Assembly (NCBI GenBank): GCA_905236385.1
Contig: CAJOOY010000005.1
Coordinates: 1 to 35,757, forward strand
Origin: an uncultured Spirochaetia bacterium
GTDB lineage: Bacteria > Spirochaetota > Spirochaetia > Sphaerochaetales > Sphaerochaetaceae
DNA: 35,757 bases
Direction: 5' to 3'
A program made the position numbers and the translations under genes. A model generated the notes under the pieces. That model was not told where the DNA came from. It saw only the letters and a list, made by a program, of their open reading frames with translations, and did no database searches. Numbering within the stretch: the stretch's first letter is position 1; the number at the start of each line of letters is the position of its first letter. Positions 1 to 6,415 of the stretch are shown in pieces.

Positions 1-1269
1 AGCAAAGATGAACATGAGGCCGGTGGAGTTGACGTACTCCTGAGCAACAGGGGTTTCAAAGTCGGGATCCACGACTCTAAGCAGTGAGAGAGCTGTGGGG
101 AGTGTTCCGTTGGCAGTGCCGAAGATCATGAGAAAGCGCATGAATGAGTAGTCTTTGAAGAGGCGCGAGCAGAAGTAAGGGGTTATGAAGCAGGTGATGG
201 CTATTCCAATGGCGGTGAGTCCCACTATGACCAGCCAGTACTGCCTGATGGCTGCGACCTCAATGGCGCCTAAGCAGGCGGCGACAGTTATGTCTACCGC
301 TACTCCGTCAATTCTGTTTAGAGTCTGGTTGTCTATTATGTGGGCGCTGTCCGCCTTGATCAGGATTTTTCTCACCAGAATAGCACACAGCATGCTGATA
401 ACAAAGTTTATGCCCCAGAGACCCTGAACAGCCTCGAGGACCTTTCCGCCAACCGTTACTGCAACCAGCTTTTCAAGGCCGGCGAGAACGAGGAAGCTGA
501 GTAGATAGGTAAAGAGAATGAGGGCAATATGAAGAGTGAAAGTATCCATGGACTCACTCTCAGTTGTCATGAAGCTGGAGGCAACTCTGTCCTTCTGGAG
601 GCGGAAGAAGCCGTTGGAACTCTTTCTGTTACGGAGCTTTTCAACATAGTCGCTACTGAGCCAGCCCTTGGATGCGGCGCGGTTAATCATGATGACACCC
701 ACAACAGAGCCTATTACAAAGCCGATGGCGGCCATACTTAGTCCCACGTCTCCTGCGTTTGCCACAAAATAAGGGGAGCCTTCCCAGACTTTTGCCATGG
801 ATTCTGCCTGGCCGGGACCCAGCTCAAATCCTAGACAGAGGCAAAGTCCTATGGCTACGGATGAGCCGGGGAGGATGTTTTTAAACAGGATAACTGCAGC
901 CAGAAGACCTAAAAAGCACTGGAGACCGTACTCGGCTATGAGAGCGGTTACGTTTGACATAACTGCACCTTTTCTCTGGGCCTTGGGCTTTGGAGCTGGG
1001 ACTCTTAGCTGCATGGCTATGAATGAGATGTTTAACAGATGGAACATGAGCTCTTCAAGAAAGAGTGTTCCGGAGCTGAGGTTAAAATACCCGGCTATAT
1101 AATTATAGAAAAGGAAGAGAAACAGTCCTCCGATCATTGGGGCTGGGATCAGGTACTTGCGCAGGAACGGAATCTTGGACCTGAGGGTTGAGCCGAGCAG
1201 AAGGGCGCAAGAGATTATGCAAAGGTGGATGATTATTGTGAAATCATGTGAGCTGTGAATATAAGTCAT
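1..1269 (-). CDS. gltS: Sodium/glutamate symporter family (GltS/ESS), 3' end off the window
   Basis: Open minus-strand frame beginning with ATG at 1269 and still open at base 1, giving at least 423 residues; the C-terminus lies outside the window. It is a polytopic inner-membrane protein with many hydrophobic segments. The motif IPAPMIGGL near the N-terminus and the glycine-rich stretch LSMAAIGFVIGSVVGVI in mid-protein match what I know of GltS-type sodium:glutamate symporters, which take up glutamate with Na+. E. coli GltS has about 400 residues, so this member is longer. The start overlaps the upstream acyltransferase stop (ATGA at 1266-1269), implying translational coupling. Substrate is inferred from the family, not shown by the sequence. 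Confidence 0.8.
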   Translation of the reverse strand, partial: MTYIHSSHDFTIIIHLCIISCALLLGSTLRSKIPFLRKYLIPAPMIGGLFLFLFYNYIAGYFNLSSGTLFLEELMFHLLNISFIAMQLRVPAPKPKAQRKGAVMSNVTALIAEYGLQCFLGLLAAVILFKNILPGSSVAIGLCLCLGFELGPGQAESMAKVWEGSPYFVANAGDVGLSMAAIGFVIGSVVGVIMINRAASKGWLSSDYVEKLRNRKSSNGFFRLQKDRVASSFMTTESESMDTFTLHIALILFTYLLSFLVLAGLEKLVAVTVGGKVLEAVQGLWGINFVISMLCAILVRKILIKADSAHIIDNQTLNRIDGVAVDITVAACLGAIEVAAIRQYWLVIVGLTAIGIAITCFITPYFCSRLFKDYSFMRFLMIFGTANGTLPTALSLLRVVDPDFETPVAQEYVNSTGLMFIFA

Positions 1270-2429
1270 TTTCTCTCCTGATAGTATTCATGATACTTAA
1301 GTGAGCTGGAATTGGGAAGAAGTCGAATCCTGTATAGAGCCTCTCCACAGAAAAGTTCCATGGTCTGCTTGGCGTTCAGAATGAGGGAGCTGATGGAGGA
1401 AAGGGGGAGAATTATCTCGTTGCCTGTGGCGGCCGTGTTGTCCCGGACCACTATTGCCCCGTCTTTGAGGCACACAGTTATATCTTCGGATATGGTCTCA
1501 AGCTCACCGTTGTTATCCGCATTTCCCTTCTGAAGCAGCACGCCTTTTTCCTCCGGGAAGCCCTCAGCCTTACCTATCTGCCCGGCCTCCCATCTGTGCC
1601 ACTGAGGTAGAGTTTTAAACTCGGTTGTGCTTGATTGTATATTATCCATTTGATCAAGAGTGGCCTCTGCACCACAGGCTGTACACTTTATGGTGTCGCC
1701 ACTGGTAACCATACTGTCAATTGCATTGCACCTAGGGCACAGATAGAGCAGCCGTTGAAGGCCTTCTGCCCTGCCGGGCGATGCATACGTGTAGTTTTCT
1801 CTTCTCTTCCATTTATCATTTGAAAAAGCCAGGTGCTTCTGAAGCCTGTCTTTTAACTCCTCAACAGAGGCGCTCTTTACTTCTTCTTTCGAAATCAGGT
1901 GGACCACCCTTACCGTCACCTTTCCCTTTCTCGGCTTATCTGCCCACCTGGGCTGTTTAGCAAAGCCGCCTTCAAGGTTGATAATGACAACTGGAGCTTT
2001 TAAAAACCTCACCATCTTGGCAAGGGCTTTGAAATCCAGTTCAACCATCTCTCCATCCCAAGTTCTGGTTCCCTCGGGGAAAAGGCCAACATTGTCCCCA
2101 TCTTCTAAAGCCTTCTTCACTGTGCGTAGCATGGACAAGTCTCCTCTGCCTTGCTGCTTTGGGATGGCAGTGCACCAAGCCCCCAGAACCAGCTTCAGGA
2201 ACCTGGTCTTGAACAGGTACGCTCCTGCAACCCACCTGATGTGGCGAGGCATAACTGCTGAAATCATGACCGGATCCATGATTCCCACGTGGTTACTCAG
2301 ATACAGATAAGGGGTTGTTTTGAGGTCTATATTTAGCGGATTTTCCAATTTTACCTGGCCGCCACGGCAGAGTAACCTTGCATAAGTTAATTTTGCAAGC
2401 TTGATGAGAAAAGGGGTTCTGCCGTCCAT
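1266..2429 (-). CDS. PlsC-like 1-acylglycerol-phosphate acyltransferase with C-terminal zinc ribbon
   Basis: Taken from the ATG at 2429 (387 aa). The acyltransferase signature NHVGIMD (N46-D52, the NHx4D catalytic motif) and FPEGTR (117-122) place it with enzymes that acylate lysophosphatidate or related lipids at the membrane. After about residue 210 comes an extra module: CPRC (231-234) and CTAC (249-252) form a four-cysteine zinc ribbon, followed by roughly 130 residues of unrecognised sequence. The same frame extends upstream to an ATG at 2492, adding a 21-residue hydrophobic segment. I prefer 2429 because TATAAT ends exactly 7 bases before it and the ORF residues upstream look like AT-rich promoter DNA. 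It overlaps the downstream symporter by 4 bases. Substrate is unknown. Confidence 0.75.
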   Translation of the reverse strand: MDGRTPFLIKLAKLTYARLLCRGGQVKLENPLNIDLKTTPYLYLSNHVGIMDPVMISAVMPRHIRWVAGAYLFKTRFLKLVLGAWCTAIPKQQGRGDLSMLRTVKKALEDGDNVGLFPEGTRTWDGEMVELDFKALAKMVRFLKAPVVIINLEGGFAKQPRWADKPRKGKVTVRVVHLISKEEVKSASVEELKDRLQKHLAFSNDKWKRRENYTYASPGRAEGLQRLLYLCPRCNAIDSMVTSGDTIKCTACGAEATLDQMDNIQSSTTEFKTLPQWHRWEAGQIGKAEGFPEEKGVLLQKGNADNNGELETISEDITVCLKDGAIVVRDNTAATGNEIILPLSSISSLILNAKQTMELFCGEALYRIRLLPNSSSLKYHEYYQERK

Positions 2430-2465
2430 GAGACTAATTATAAACACAAAATTATGTATTGAAAA
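2430..2465 (-). promoter_or_regulatory. Probable leaderless promoter of the acyltransferase gene
   Basis: Reading the minus strand, a TTTTCA hexamer (2460-2465) lies 17 bases before TATAAT (2437-2442), which lies 7 bases before ATG 2429. Transcription would begin at or next to the start codon. The -35 matches consensus at only four of six bases. A second TATAAT (2504-2509) lies 11 bases before the alternative ATG at 2492, so the longer protein cannot be excluded. Confidence 0.45.
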
Positions 2466-2510
2466 CAAGTTTAAGAATAACAAATGTTTCATTTTGAGAG
2501 CTGATTATAC

Positions 2511-2572
2511 TTGGCACTTCTTTGTTGGAAAGCATGCCAAAATGGCATATCATGTATACTGATGAGTGCCAA
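2511..2572. promoter_or_regulatory. Cluster of TGCCAA/TTGGCA operator-like half-sites
   Basis: The segment holds a perfect palindrome ATGCCA-AAA-TGGCAT (2534-2548). Further copies of the half-site are the inverted TTGGCACTT (2511-2519) and the direct AGTGCCAA (2565-2572), the latter inside the first codons of the HTH remnant. Such arrangements are typical of autoregulatory operators of XRE-type antitoxins. The 2493-2561 interval otherwise holds no gene. Confidence 0.35.
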
Positions 2573-2681
2573 AGATATCAAAACTGCAAGAATTGAAGCT
2601 AACTTGACTCAAGCTGTGGCTGCTTCCTATGTGGGAGTTCCATTGAGAACGTATATTCGTTGTCAACTACCCATCACCTAA
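2562..2681 (+). pseudogene. Truncated XRE-family helix-turn-helix gene (39 codons)
   Basis: An ATG at 2562 opens a 39-residue frame ending at TAA 2679-2681. Its sequence, with IKTARIEANLTQ followed by AASYVGVPLRTYIR, reads as the first half of an XRE/Cro-type helix-turn-helix: helix 1, the LTQ turn residues, then the GV-LRT recognition-helix signature. It stops where a normal domain would continue with the helix 4 region. It resembles the HTH at the C-terminus of the protein encoded at 3722-4372 but is not a copy of it. The 3' end overlaps the convergent gene at 2674-2940. I read it as a remnant of an antitoxin or regulator left by recombination; a functional mini-protein is less likely. Confidence 0.4.
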
Positions 2682-2940
2682 AGGTAATGGGCTTGTAACT
2701 GCCCAGTCGTAGTAACGGCTTATGAATGCAAGAATCCTCGTAGTGCTTTAGAAGATCCTCTTCATTGAATATATTTGGATCATCAGCATCGTCGTTACTA
2801 CATAGAAGCCATGTTGTGGCATTGTCCAAGAACCATGCCTGGTTTTTAAGCCCTAGAATAATCTGTCCAAAATAGCCGAAGTCTGTTGATCGTTCACTTC
2901 CGAGGTATTCAATTCCGTTCTCAGTTTCAATGCGTTTCAT
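2674..2940 (-). CDS. Small hypothetical protein (88 aa)
   Basis: The frame is open from a TTG at 2997, but ATG 2940 is preferred because a GAGAG purine run precedes it and the 2941-2997 stretch looks like promoter DNA (TATACA at about 2965-2970). The product is a soluble, acidic 88-residue protein rich in aromatic residues (two Trp, several Phe/Tyr) with no signal peptide, membrane segment or motif I recognise. It is divergent from the DUF3990 gene and shares its intergenic region, and its 3' end overlaps the HTH remnant. Location inside an accessory island suggests a cargo or module-associated gene. It could also be a degraded fragment of a longer protein. Confidence 0.45.
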   Translation of the reverse strand: MKRIETENGIEYLGSERSTDFGYFGQIILGLKNQAWFLDNATTWLLCSNDDADDPNIFNEEDLLKHYEDSCIHKPLLRLGSYKPITFR

Positions 2941-2989
2941 GTCTCTCTTTTCAAAAATATCAACACTGTATAGTCCTTGCTTTCTTATC

Positions 2990-3040
2990 TTGAGCAACTA
3001 TCATTGTAATGTTATAATAAGAATATATCATTGTAATGAT
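2990..3040 (+). promoter_or_regulatory. Promoter of the DUF3990-HTH pair with two tandem operator-like repeats
   Basis: TTGAGC (2990-2995), a 17-base spacer and TATAAT (3013-3018) form a near-consensus sigma70 promoter. The 13-mer TATCATTGTAATG occurs at 2999-3011, inside the spacer, and again at 3026-3038, downstream of the -10. The second copy extends into the inverted repeat ATCATT-GT-AATGAT. Binding at either copy would block RNA polymerase, so autorepression by the HTH protein at 3722-4372 is the simplest reading. AGGAGG at 3048-3053 provides the ribosome binding site for the first gene. Confidence 0.6.
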
Positions 3041-3057
3041 ACAGCATAGGAGGGCCA

Positions 3058-3756
3058 GTGTCTGAGATAATGCTTTTTCATGGTAGTCAGGGGGAAGTTC
3101 AAGAACCTGATTTCCATTTCTGTAATGACTATAATGATTACGGCCGCGGATTCTATTGCACAGCTTCAGAAGAGCTGGCTATGGAATGGGCATGCAAAAA
3201 AGATGCTAATGGCCTCGTAAACCGCTATCTTCTGAATGACTATGGCCTGAACATTCTGAATCTGACAGACGACAAATACACTGTTCTTAACTGGATAGCA
3301 ATTCTGTTGAAGAACAGGTCCTTTTCACTGGATTCTAGGATTGCCCTTGAGGCTAAAAAGTATCTGATTGAGAATTTTGGTATTGATAAGGACAAGTATG
3401 ATTTGATTATAGGCTACCGTGCCGATGACTCATATTTCAGGTTTGCAGAGTCCTTCTTGCAAAACACCCTGCCACTAAGAAGCCTAAATAAAGCCATGTA
3501 TCTGGGAAAACTGGGGCTTCAGACAGCTCTCGTATCGGAAAAAGCTTTTAAACAGATTCGCTTTATTTCCTCCTCTCCGGTTGATGGAGGTGTGTGGTTC
3601 GCAAGATTCAAAGAGCGTGACTCGGAGGCCAGACGCGCATACAGGGAGGAAATAGCAACAGCAAGATCAGTGAAAGATGATTTGTTCATGATAGACATAA
3701 TGAGAGAGGAGATTGGAAACAATGACCCACGCCTACAGCGAAATGTACTTGGATGA
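3058..3756 (+). CDS. DUF3990 family protein, probable ADP-ribosyltransferase-like toxin
   Basis: A 232-residue soluble protein starting at GTG 3058, four bases after AGGAGG; an in-frame ATG at 3070 is the alternative. The N-terminal FHGSQGEV segment, followed about 25 residues later by DYGRGFYCT, is the pattern I associate with DUF3990, which I recall being grouped with ADP-ribosyltransferase-like folds (the H-G and GxGFY stretches would shape the NAD pocket). The C-terminal half holds EARRAYREE, a charged helix. It overlaps the downstream HTH gene by 35 bases, so the two are co-translated. By analogy with other DUF3990-HTH pairs it is probably the toxin of a type II-like module, here with toxin first. 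Its activity and target are inferred. Confidence 0.65.
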   Translation: MSEIMLFHGSQGEVQEPDFHFCNDYNDYGRGFYCTASEELAMEWACKKDANGLVNRYLLNDYGLNILNLTDDKYTVLNWIAILLKNRSFSLDSRIALEAKKYLIENFGIDKDKYDLIIGYRADDSYFRFAESFLQNTLPLRSLNKAMYLGKLGLQTALVSEKAFKQIRFISSSPVDGGVWFARFKERDSEARRAYREEIATARSVKDDLFMIDIMREEIGNNDPRLQRNVLG

Positions 3757-4372
3757 CGCAAAGGACCTGCTATCCGTCTACTTTGATTACCTGGTCAACG
3801 ATTGCAACTACGACGGCGACTTGGCGGCCACCTATTTCTGGATGTCAGGCTACGCGGAACGGTTCGAAAAAGGCGACCCTGGCGTGTTAGCTGGAATGTC
3901 GGGCATTGAGCTTGCTCGTGCGGTGCACAATGCCACTCACTTCTCTCCTCAGCCCCTTCCGGAGCAACGCTTCACTGGCGTGCGTTCGCCCGAGTACTGG
4001 GCGGGGTGGGCTCTGGCGTGGTACCAATGGCACACAGGGCGAAGGTTCAAGGATATTTTCAATGCTGTTCCGTTCAGTTTCGTTATAGAGATGTATCCGC
4101 TATTTCACGAGATGGATGTTATACAATTCTTCAACGCCATGGACTCCAGAATCGTCTCCATCCCGTTTTCGTCCCGTCTGAAACTTCTACGTGAGAGCAG
4201 AGGCCTCTCCCAAAGCGAGATGGCTGCACAGGCGGGCGTGAACCTTAGATCCATTCAGATGTACGAGCAGGGCGTGAACCATATAAACAAAGCCCAAGCC
4301 ATAACCCTGTTTCGTTTGTCTCGGGTCATTGGCTGCCGAATAGAGGACCTGCTCGAGAATCCGCGAATGTAG
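3722..4372 (+). CDS. HTH-containing probable antitoxin partner of DUF3990
   Basis: The ATG at 3722 is chosen because AGAGGAG ends about 10 bases upstream; a TTG at 3713 in the same frame is too close to it. The 216-residue product has two parts. Residues 1 to about 145 are an uncharacterised alpha-helical domain rich in Trp and Tyr, which I recall seeing beside DUF3990 genes. Residues 153-212 are a clear XRE-type helix-turn-helix (LKLLRESRGLSQSEMAAQAG, then LRSIQMYEQG). It likely binds the toxin with its N-terminal part and the tandem repeats at 2999-3038 with its HTH. By eye it is much richer in G+C than the toxin gene or neighbouring genes, a sign of separate acquisition or a mosaic module. 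Confidence 0.65.
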   Translation: MTHAYSEMYLDDAKDLLSVYFDYLVNDCNYDGDLAATYFWMSGYAERFEKGDPGVLAGMSGIELARAVHNATHFSPQPLPEQRFTGVRSPEYWAGWALAWYQWHTGRRFKDIFNAVPFSFVIEMYPLFHEMDVIQFFNAMDSRIVSIPFSSRLKLLRESRGLSQSEMAAQAGVNLRSIQMYEQGVNHINKAQAITLFRLSRVIGCRIEDLLENPRM

Positions 4373-4406
4373 CGTCTTTTTCCTGTTTTGCCGTTGTTGT
4401 GTGTTC

Positions 4407-4496
4407 TCAGTAGACGCCCTTGAGAGCTAGAGCTTTGCGCGCATCCAGAATCTTGTCTTCAAGAGCATGGATAAAACCCTCAAATCGTGCATACAG
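4407..4496 (-). pseudogene. Possible 3' remnant of an unknown gene
   Basis: On the minus strand an open frame of about 30 codons ends at TGA 4407-4409 and reads ARFEGFIHALEDKIL followed by DARKALALKGVY, which looks like a genuine amphipathic C-terminal helix. Upstream, the frame runs into the terminator hairpin at 4503-4544 with no plausible start. It may be the tail of a gene cut off when the island or the tRNA terminator region rearranged. The family is not recognised, and chance is possible. The rest of 4373-4502 holds nothing else I can support. Confidence 0.25.
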
Positions 4497-4502
4497 AGTG
4501 CA

Positions 4503-4544
4503 AAATAAAGAAAAAGCCCTATTTGACGGTGTGTCAAATAAGGC
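4503..4544 (-). terminator. Rho-independent terminator of the tRNA gene
   Basis: Reading the minus strand, a 12-bp stem (4533-4544 paired with 4516-4527, with one G-T pair) closes a five-base loop and is followed by TTTTTCTTTATTTT. It lies just past the tRNA 3' end and would stop readthrough into the island. Confidence 0.85.
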
Positions 4545-4553
4545 AATTAATTT

Positions 4554-4626
4554 TGGGCCCAGAGAGGTTTGAACTCTCGACCAAAGGATTATGAGTCCTC
4601 TGCTCTAACCGCTGAGCTACAGGCCC
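4554..4626 (-). tRNA. tRNA with CAU anticodon, probably tRNA-Ile2 (lysidine-modified)
   Basis: A 73-nt minus-strand cloverleaf: acceptor GGGCCTG pairs with TGGGCCC, the D-arm is GCTC...GAGC, the anticodon arm is GAGGA-CTCATAA-TCCTT, and the T-arm is GAGAG-TTCAAAC-CTCTC. The discriminator is A and CCA is not encoded. The anticodon CAT fits elongator Met, initiator Met or Ile2. It is not an initiator by acceptor pairing (G1-C72 pairs). The AGCGGTTAGAGCAG and TTTGGTCG stretches resemble E. coli tRNA-Ile2 more than elongator tRNA-Met, so I favour Ile2, which requires TilS to read AUA. Its 3' end faces the accessory island at 2500-4500. Confidence 0.85.
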
Positions 4627-4638
4627 TGAAGCGAATTA

Positions 4639-4667
4639 AAGTTACCACATTCGGCAATCAGTTTCAA
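4639..4667 (-). promoter_or_regulatory. tRNA gene promoter
   Basis: On the minus strand TTGAAA (4662-4667) is separated by 17 bases from TAACTT (4639-4644), about 12 bases before the mature tRNA 5' end. The -35 begins shortly after the UPF0210 stop codon at 4681, so the tRNA has its own promoter directly behind that operon. Confidence 0.55.
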
Positions 4668-4680
4668 TAGTGTTGTGTAC

Positions 4681-6045
4681 TCAGTTTTTCAAAGAGTGGA
4701 GGGGGGATGGGATGCGGCCGCCACGGTTGATCATGACTGAGGCATCTGTCTGTTTGACACTCATGACCGGGCCTTCGCCCATGAGACCGCCGAAAACCAG
4801 GTGTTCTCCTGGTTTGCGCCCTATGGCCGGGATGAGGCGGCAGGCTGTGGTCTTTGTGTTGACCATGCCAATTGCAGCTTCATCGGCAATAATGGCGGAA
4901 ATGGTTTCAGCGGAGGTTTCTCCCGGGATTATGACCATGTCCAGACCAACTGAGCAGACGCAGGTCATGGCTTCAAGCTTCTCAATGGAGAGGACTCCCT
5001 TCTCGGCGGCTGAAATCATGCCGGCATCTTCTGAGACGGGGATGAAGGCGCCGCTTAAGCCACCGACTGAGGAGGAGGCCATGACACCGCCCTTTTTGAC
5101 AGCATCGTTCAGCATGGCGAGGGCTGCGGTGGTGCCGGGTCCTCCGCAGGTTTCCAGACCTATCTCTTCGAGAATGTGCGCAACCGAATCTCCGACTGCC
5201 GGAGTTGGAGCCAGGGAGAGGTCTACTATGCCAAAGGGGACGTTGAGGCGCTCTGAGGCTTGACGGCCAACGAGCTGGCCCATTCGAGTAATTTTAAATG
5301 CAGTCTTCTTGATAATCTCTGCTATCTCATCCATGGAGGCGGATTTGCCGGCCTTGCGTATGGCATTGCGCACAACGCCGGGACCGGAGACGCCTGTGTT
5401 AATCACGCAATCGGGCTCCGAGATGCCGTGGAAGCCTCCTGCCATGAAGGGGTTGTCTTCGACAGCGTTGCAAAAGATGACTAGTTTGGAGCAGGCAATG
5501 CAGTTGCGGTCTCTGGTGAGTGTGGCGCACTCTTTGACTACGCGACCGAGGAGGCTTACCGCATCCATGTTTATACCGGCTTTGCTTGAGCCGACGTTGA
5601 CTGAGGCACAGACTATATCTGTCTCGCTCAGGGCCCGTGGAATGGATAGAATCAGGGCTTTTTCGGCTTCTGTCATACCTTTTTGGACCAGGGCTGAGTA
5701 TCCGCCAATGAAAGAGGCGCCCACTTCTTTTGCCGCCTCATCCAAGGCTTTTGCGTACTTGACGGGGTCTCCGCCTGAGGCTGAGAGCAAGAGCGATATA
5801 GGTGTGACGGTAATTCTCTGGTTGATGATTGGAATTCCGTACTCTTGCTGGATTTCTTTGGCCACGCTGACCAGGTTTTTGGCCTTTTCAGTTATCTTCT
5901 TTTTGATTTTTTGGCAGGAGCGATCTATATCTGAGTCTGCGCAGTCCAGGAGCGAGATTCCCATGGTTATGGTTCTGATGTCGAGGTTTTCCTCTTCTAT
6001 CATTCTTATGGTTTCAAGAATGTTATCTGCGTTTATCTGTCTCAT
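4681..6045 (-). CDS. UPF0210 / PFL family (DUF711) protein
   Basis: A 454-residue cytoplasmic protein of the length usual for UPF0210 (about 445-455). It opens with [21 protein letters not shown] and contains glycine-rich stretches such as [40 protein letters not shown] and [18 protein letters not shown] that are characteristic of this family, which I recall as structurally related to glycyl-radical (PFL-like) folds without an established reaction. It starts 8 bases after the UPF0237 ACT-domain gene ends, the usual two-gene arrangement, so the two probably act together with the ACT protein sensing an amino acid or other ligand. No clear Shine-Dalgarno precedes the ATG, which fits coupling to the upstream gene. 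Confidence 0.85.
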   Translation of the reverse strand: MRQINADNILETIRMIEEENLDIRTITMGISLLDCADSDIDRSCQKIKKKITEKAKNLVSVAKEIQQEYGIPIINQRITVTPISLLLSASGGDPVKYAKALDEAAKEVGASFIGGYSALVQKGMTEAEKALILSIPRALSETDIVCASVNVGSSKAGINMDAVSLLGRVVKECATLTRDRNCIACSKLVIFCNAVEDNPFMAGGFHGISEPDCVINTGVSGPGVVRNAIRKAGKSASMDEIAEIIKKTAFKITRMGQLVGRQASERLNVPFGIVDLSLAPTPAVGDSVAHILEEIGLETCGGPGTTAALAMLNDAVKKGGVMASSSVGGLSGAFIPVSEDAGMISAAEKGVLSIEKLEAMTCVCSVGLDMVIIPGETSAETISAIIADEAAIGMVNTKTTACRLIPAIGRKPGEHLVFGGLMGEGPVMSVKQTDASVMINRGGRIPSPLHSLKN

Positions 6046-6053
6046 AGGCTGTT

Positions 6054-6317
6054 TCAGATGGTGTGCATGGCGTTGAATATGTCTTCATGCATGACGTGGA
6101 TTTTAAGAGCCTGCTGCTCCCCGAGCTGTTCAAGTTCTGTTATGGCTGAGCTGTCCTTATCTTCCGGAATCTCAACAATCATGATCATGGTGAAGAGTTC
6201 CTGAAGGGTTTTCTGGGACACGTCTACTATGTTTATGTTTCTCTTTGCACATTCGGTGGCTACGAATGCAAGAATTCCGGTTCTGTCTTTTCCTACGACT
6301 GATATTACGGCTCTCAT
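6054..6317 (-). CDS. UPF0237 ACT-domain protein
   Basis: An 87-residue single ACT domain from ATG 6317, which sits five bases after GGAGG; the longer frame from 6338 lacks such a site. It begins [20 protein letters not shown], the ACT signature seen in the GcvR/UPF0237 group, and ends [11 protein letters not shown], which is conserved in UPF0237. ACT domains bind small ligands such as amino acids. It is the first gene of a two-gene operon with UPF0210, an association kept in many bacteria. Role inferred: regulatory subunit or sensor for the UPF0210 protein. Confidence 0.88.
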   Translation of the reverse strand: MRAVISVVGKDRTGILAFVATECAKRNINIVDVSQKTLQELFTMIMIVEIPEDKDSSAITELEQLGEQQALKIHVMHEDIFNAMHTI

Positions 6318-6380
6318 CTTCTCCTCCGCTGTGAGCATGATACTTTATTTTGAGAGCAAAAGTACAGCAGTGAAGTAGCG

Positions 6381-6409
6381 TTGAGTTTTATGCTGTAAAT
6401 TGGTAGAAT
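6381..6409 (+). promoter_or_regulatory. Leaderless-type promoter of the 403-aa envelope protein gene
   Basis: TTGAGT (6381-6386), a 17-base spacer and TAGAAT (6404-6409) are followed after only six bases by ATG 6416. The predicted transcription start is at the A of the start codon. No Shine-Dalgarno sequence precedes it. Confidence 0.6.
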
Positions 6410-6415
6410 TCCGCC

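Noticed and set aside
1-1102. Plus-strand open frames at 185-427, 529-741 and 797-1102
   Set aside because: All lie opposite the continuous GltS-type frame on the minus strand and show no motifs.
4503-4544. Hairpin as an operator for the HTH antitoxin
   Set aside because: A 12-bp stem followed by a T-rich tract right after the tRNA is a standard terminator, and it bears no likeness to the 13-bp repeats.
5309-6076. Long plus-strand open frame opposite UPF0210
   Set aside because: Antisense shadow of a well-conserved gene; sequence shows no domain and the true gene has its partner and operon context.
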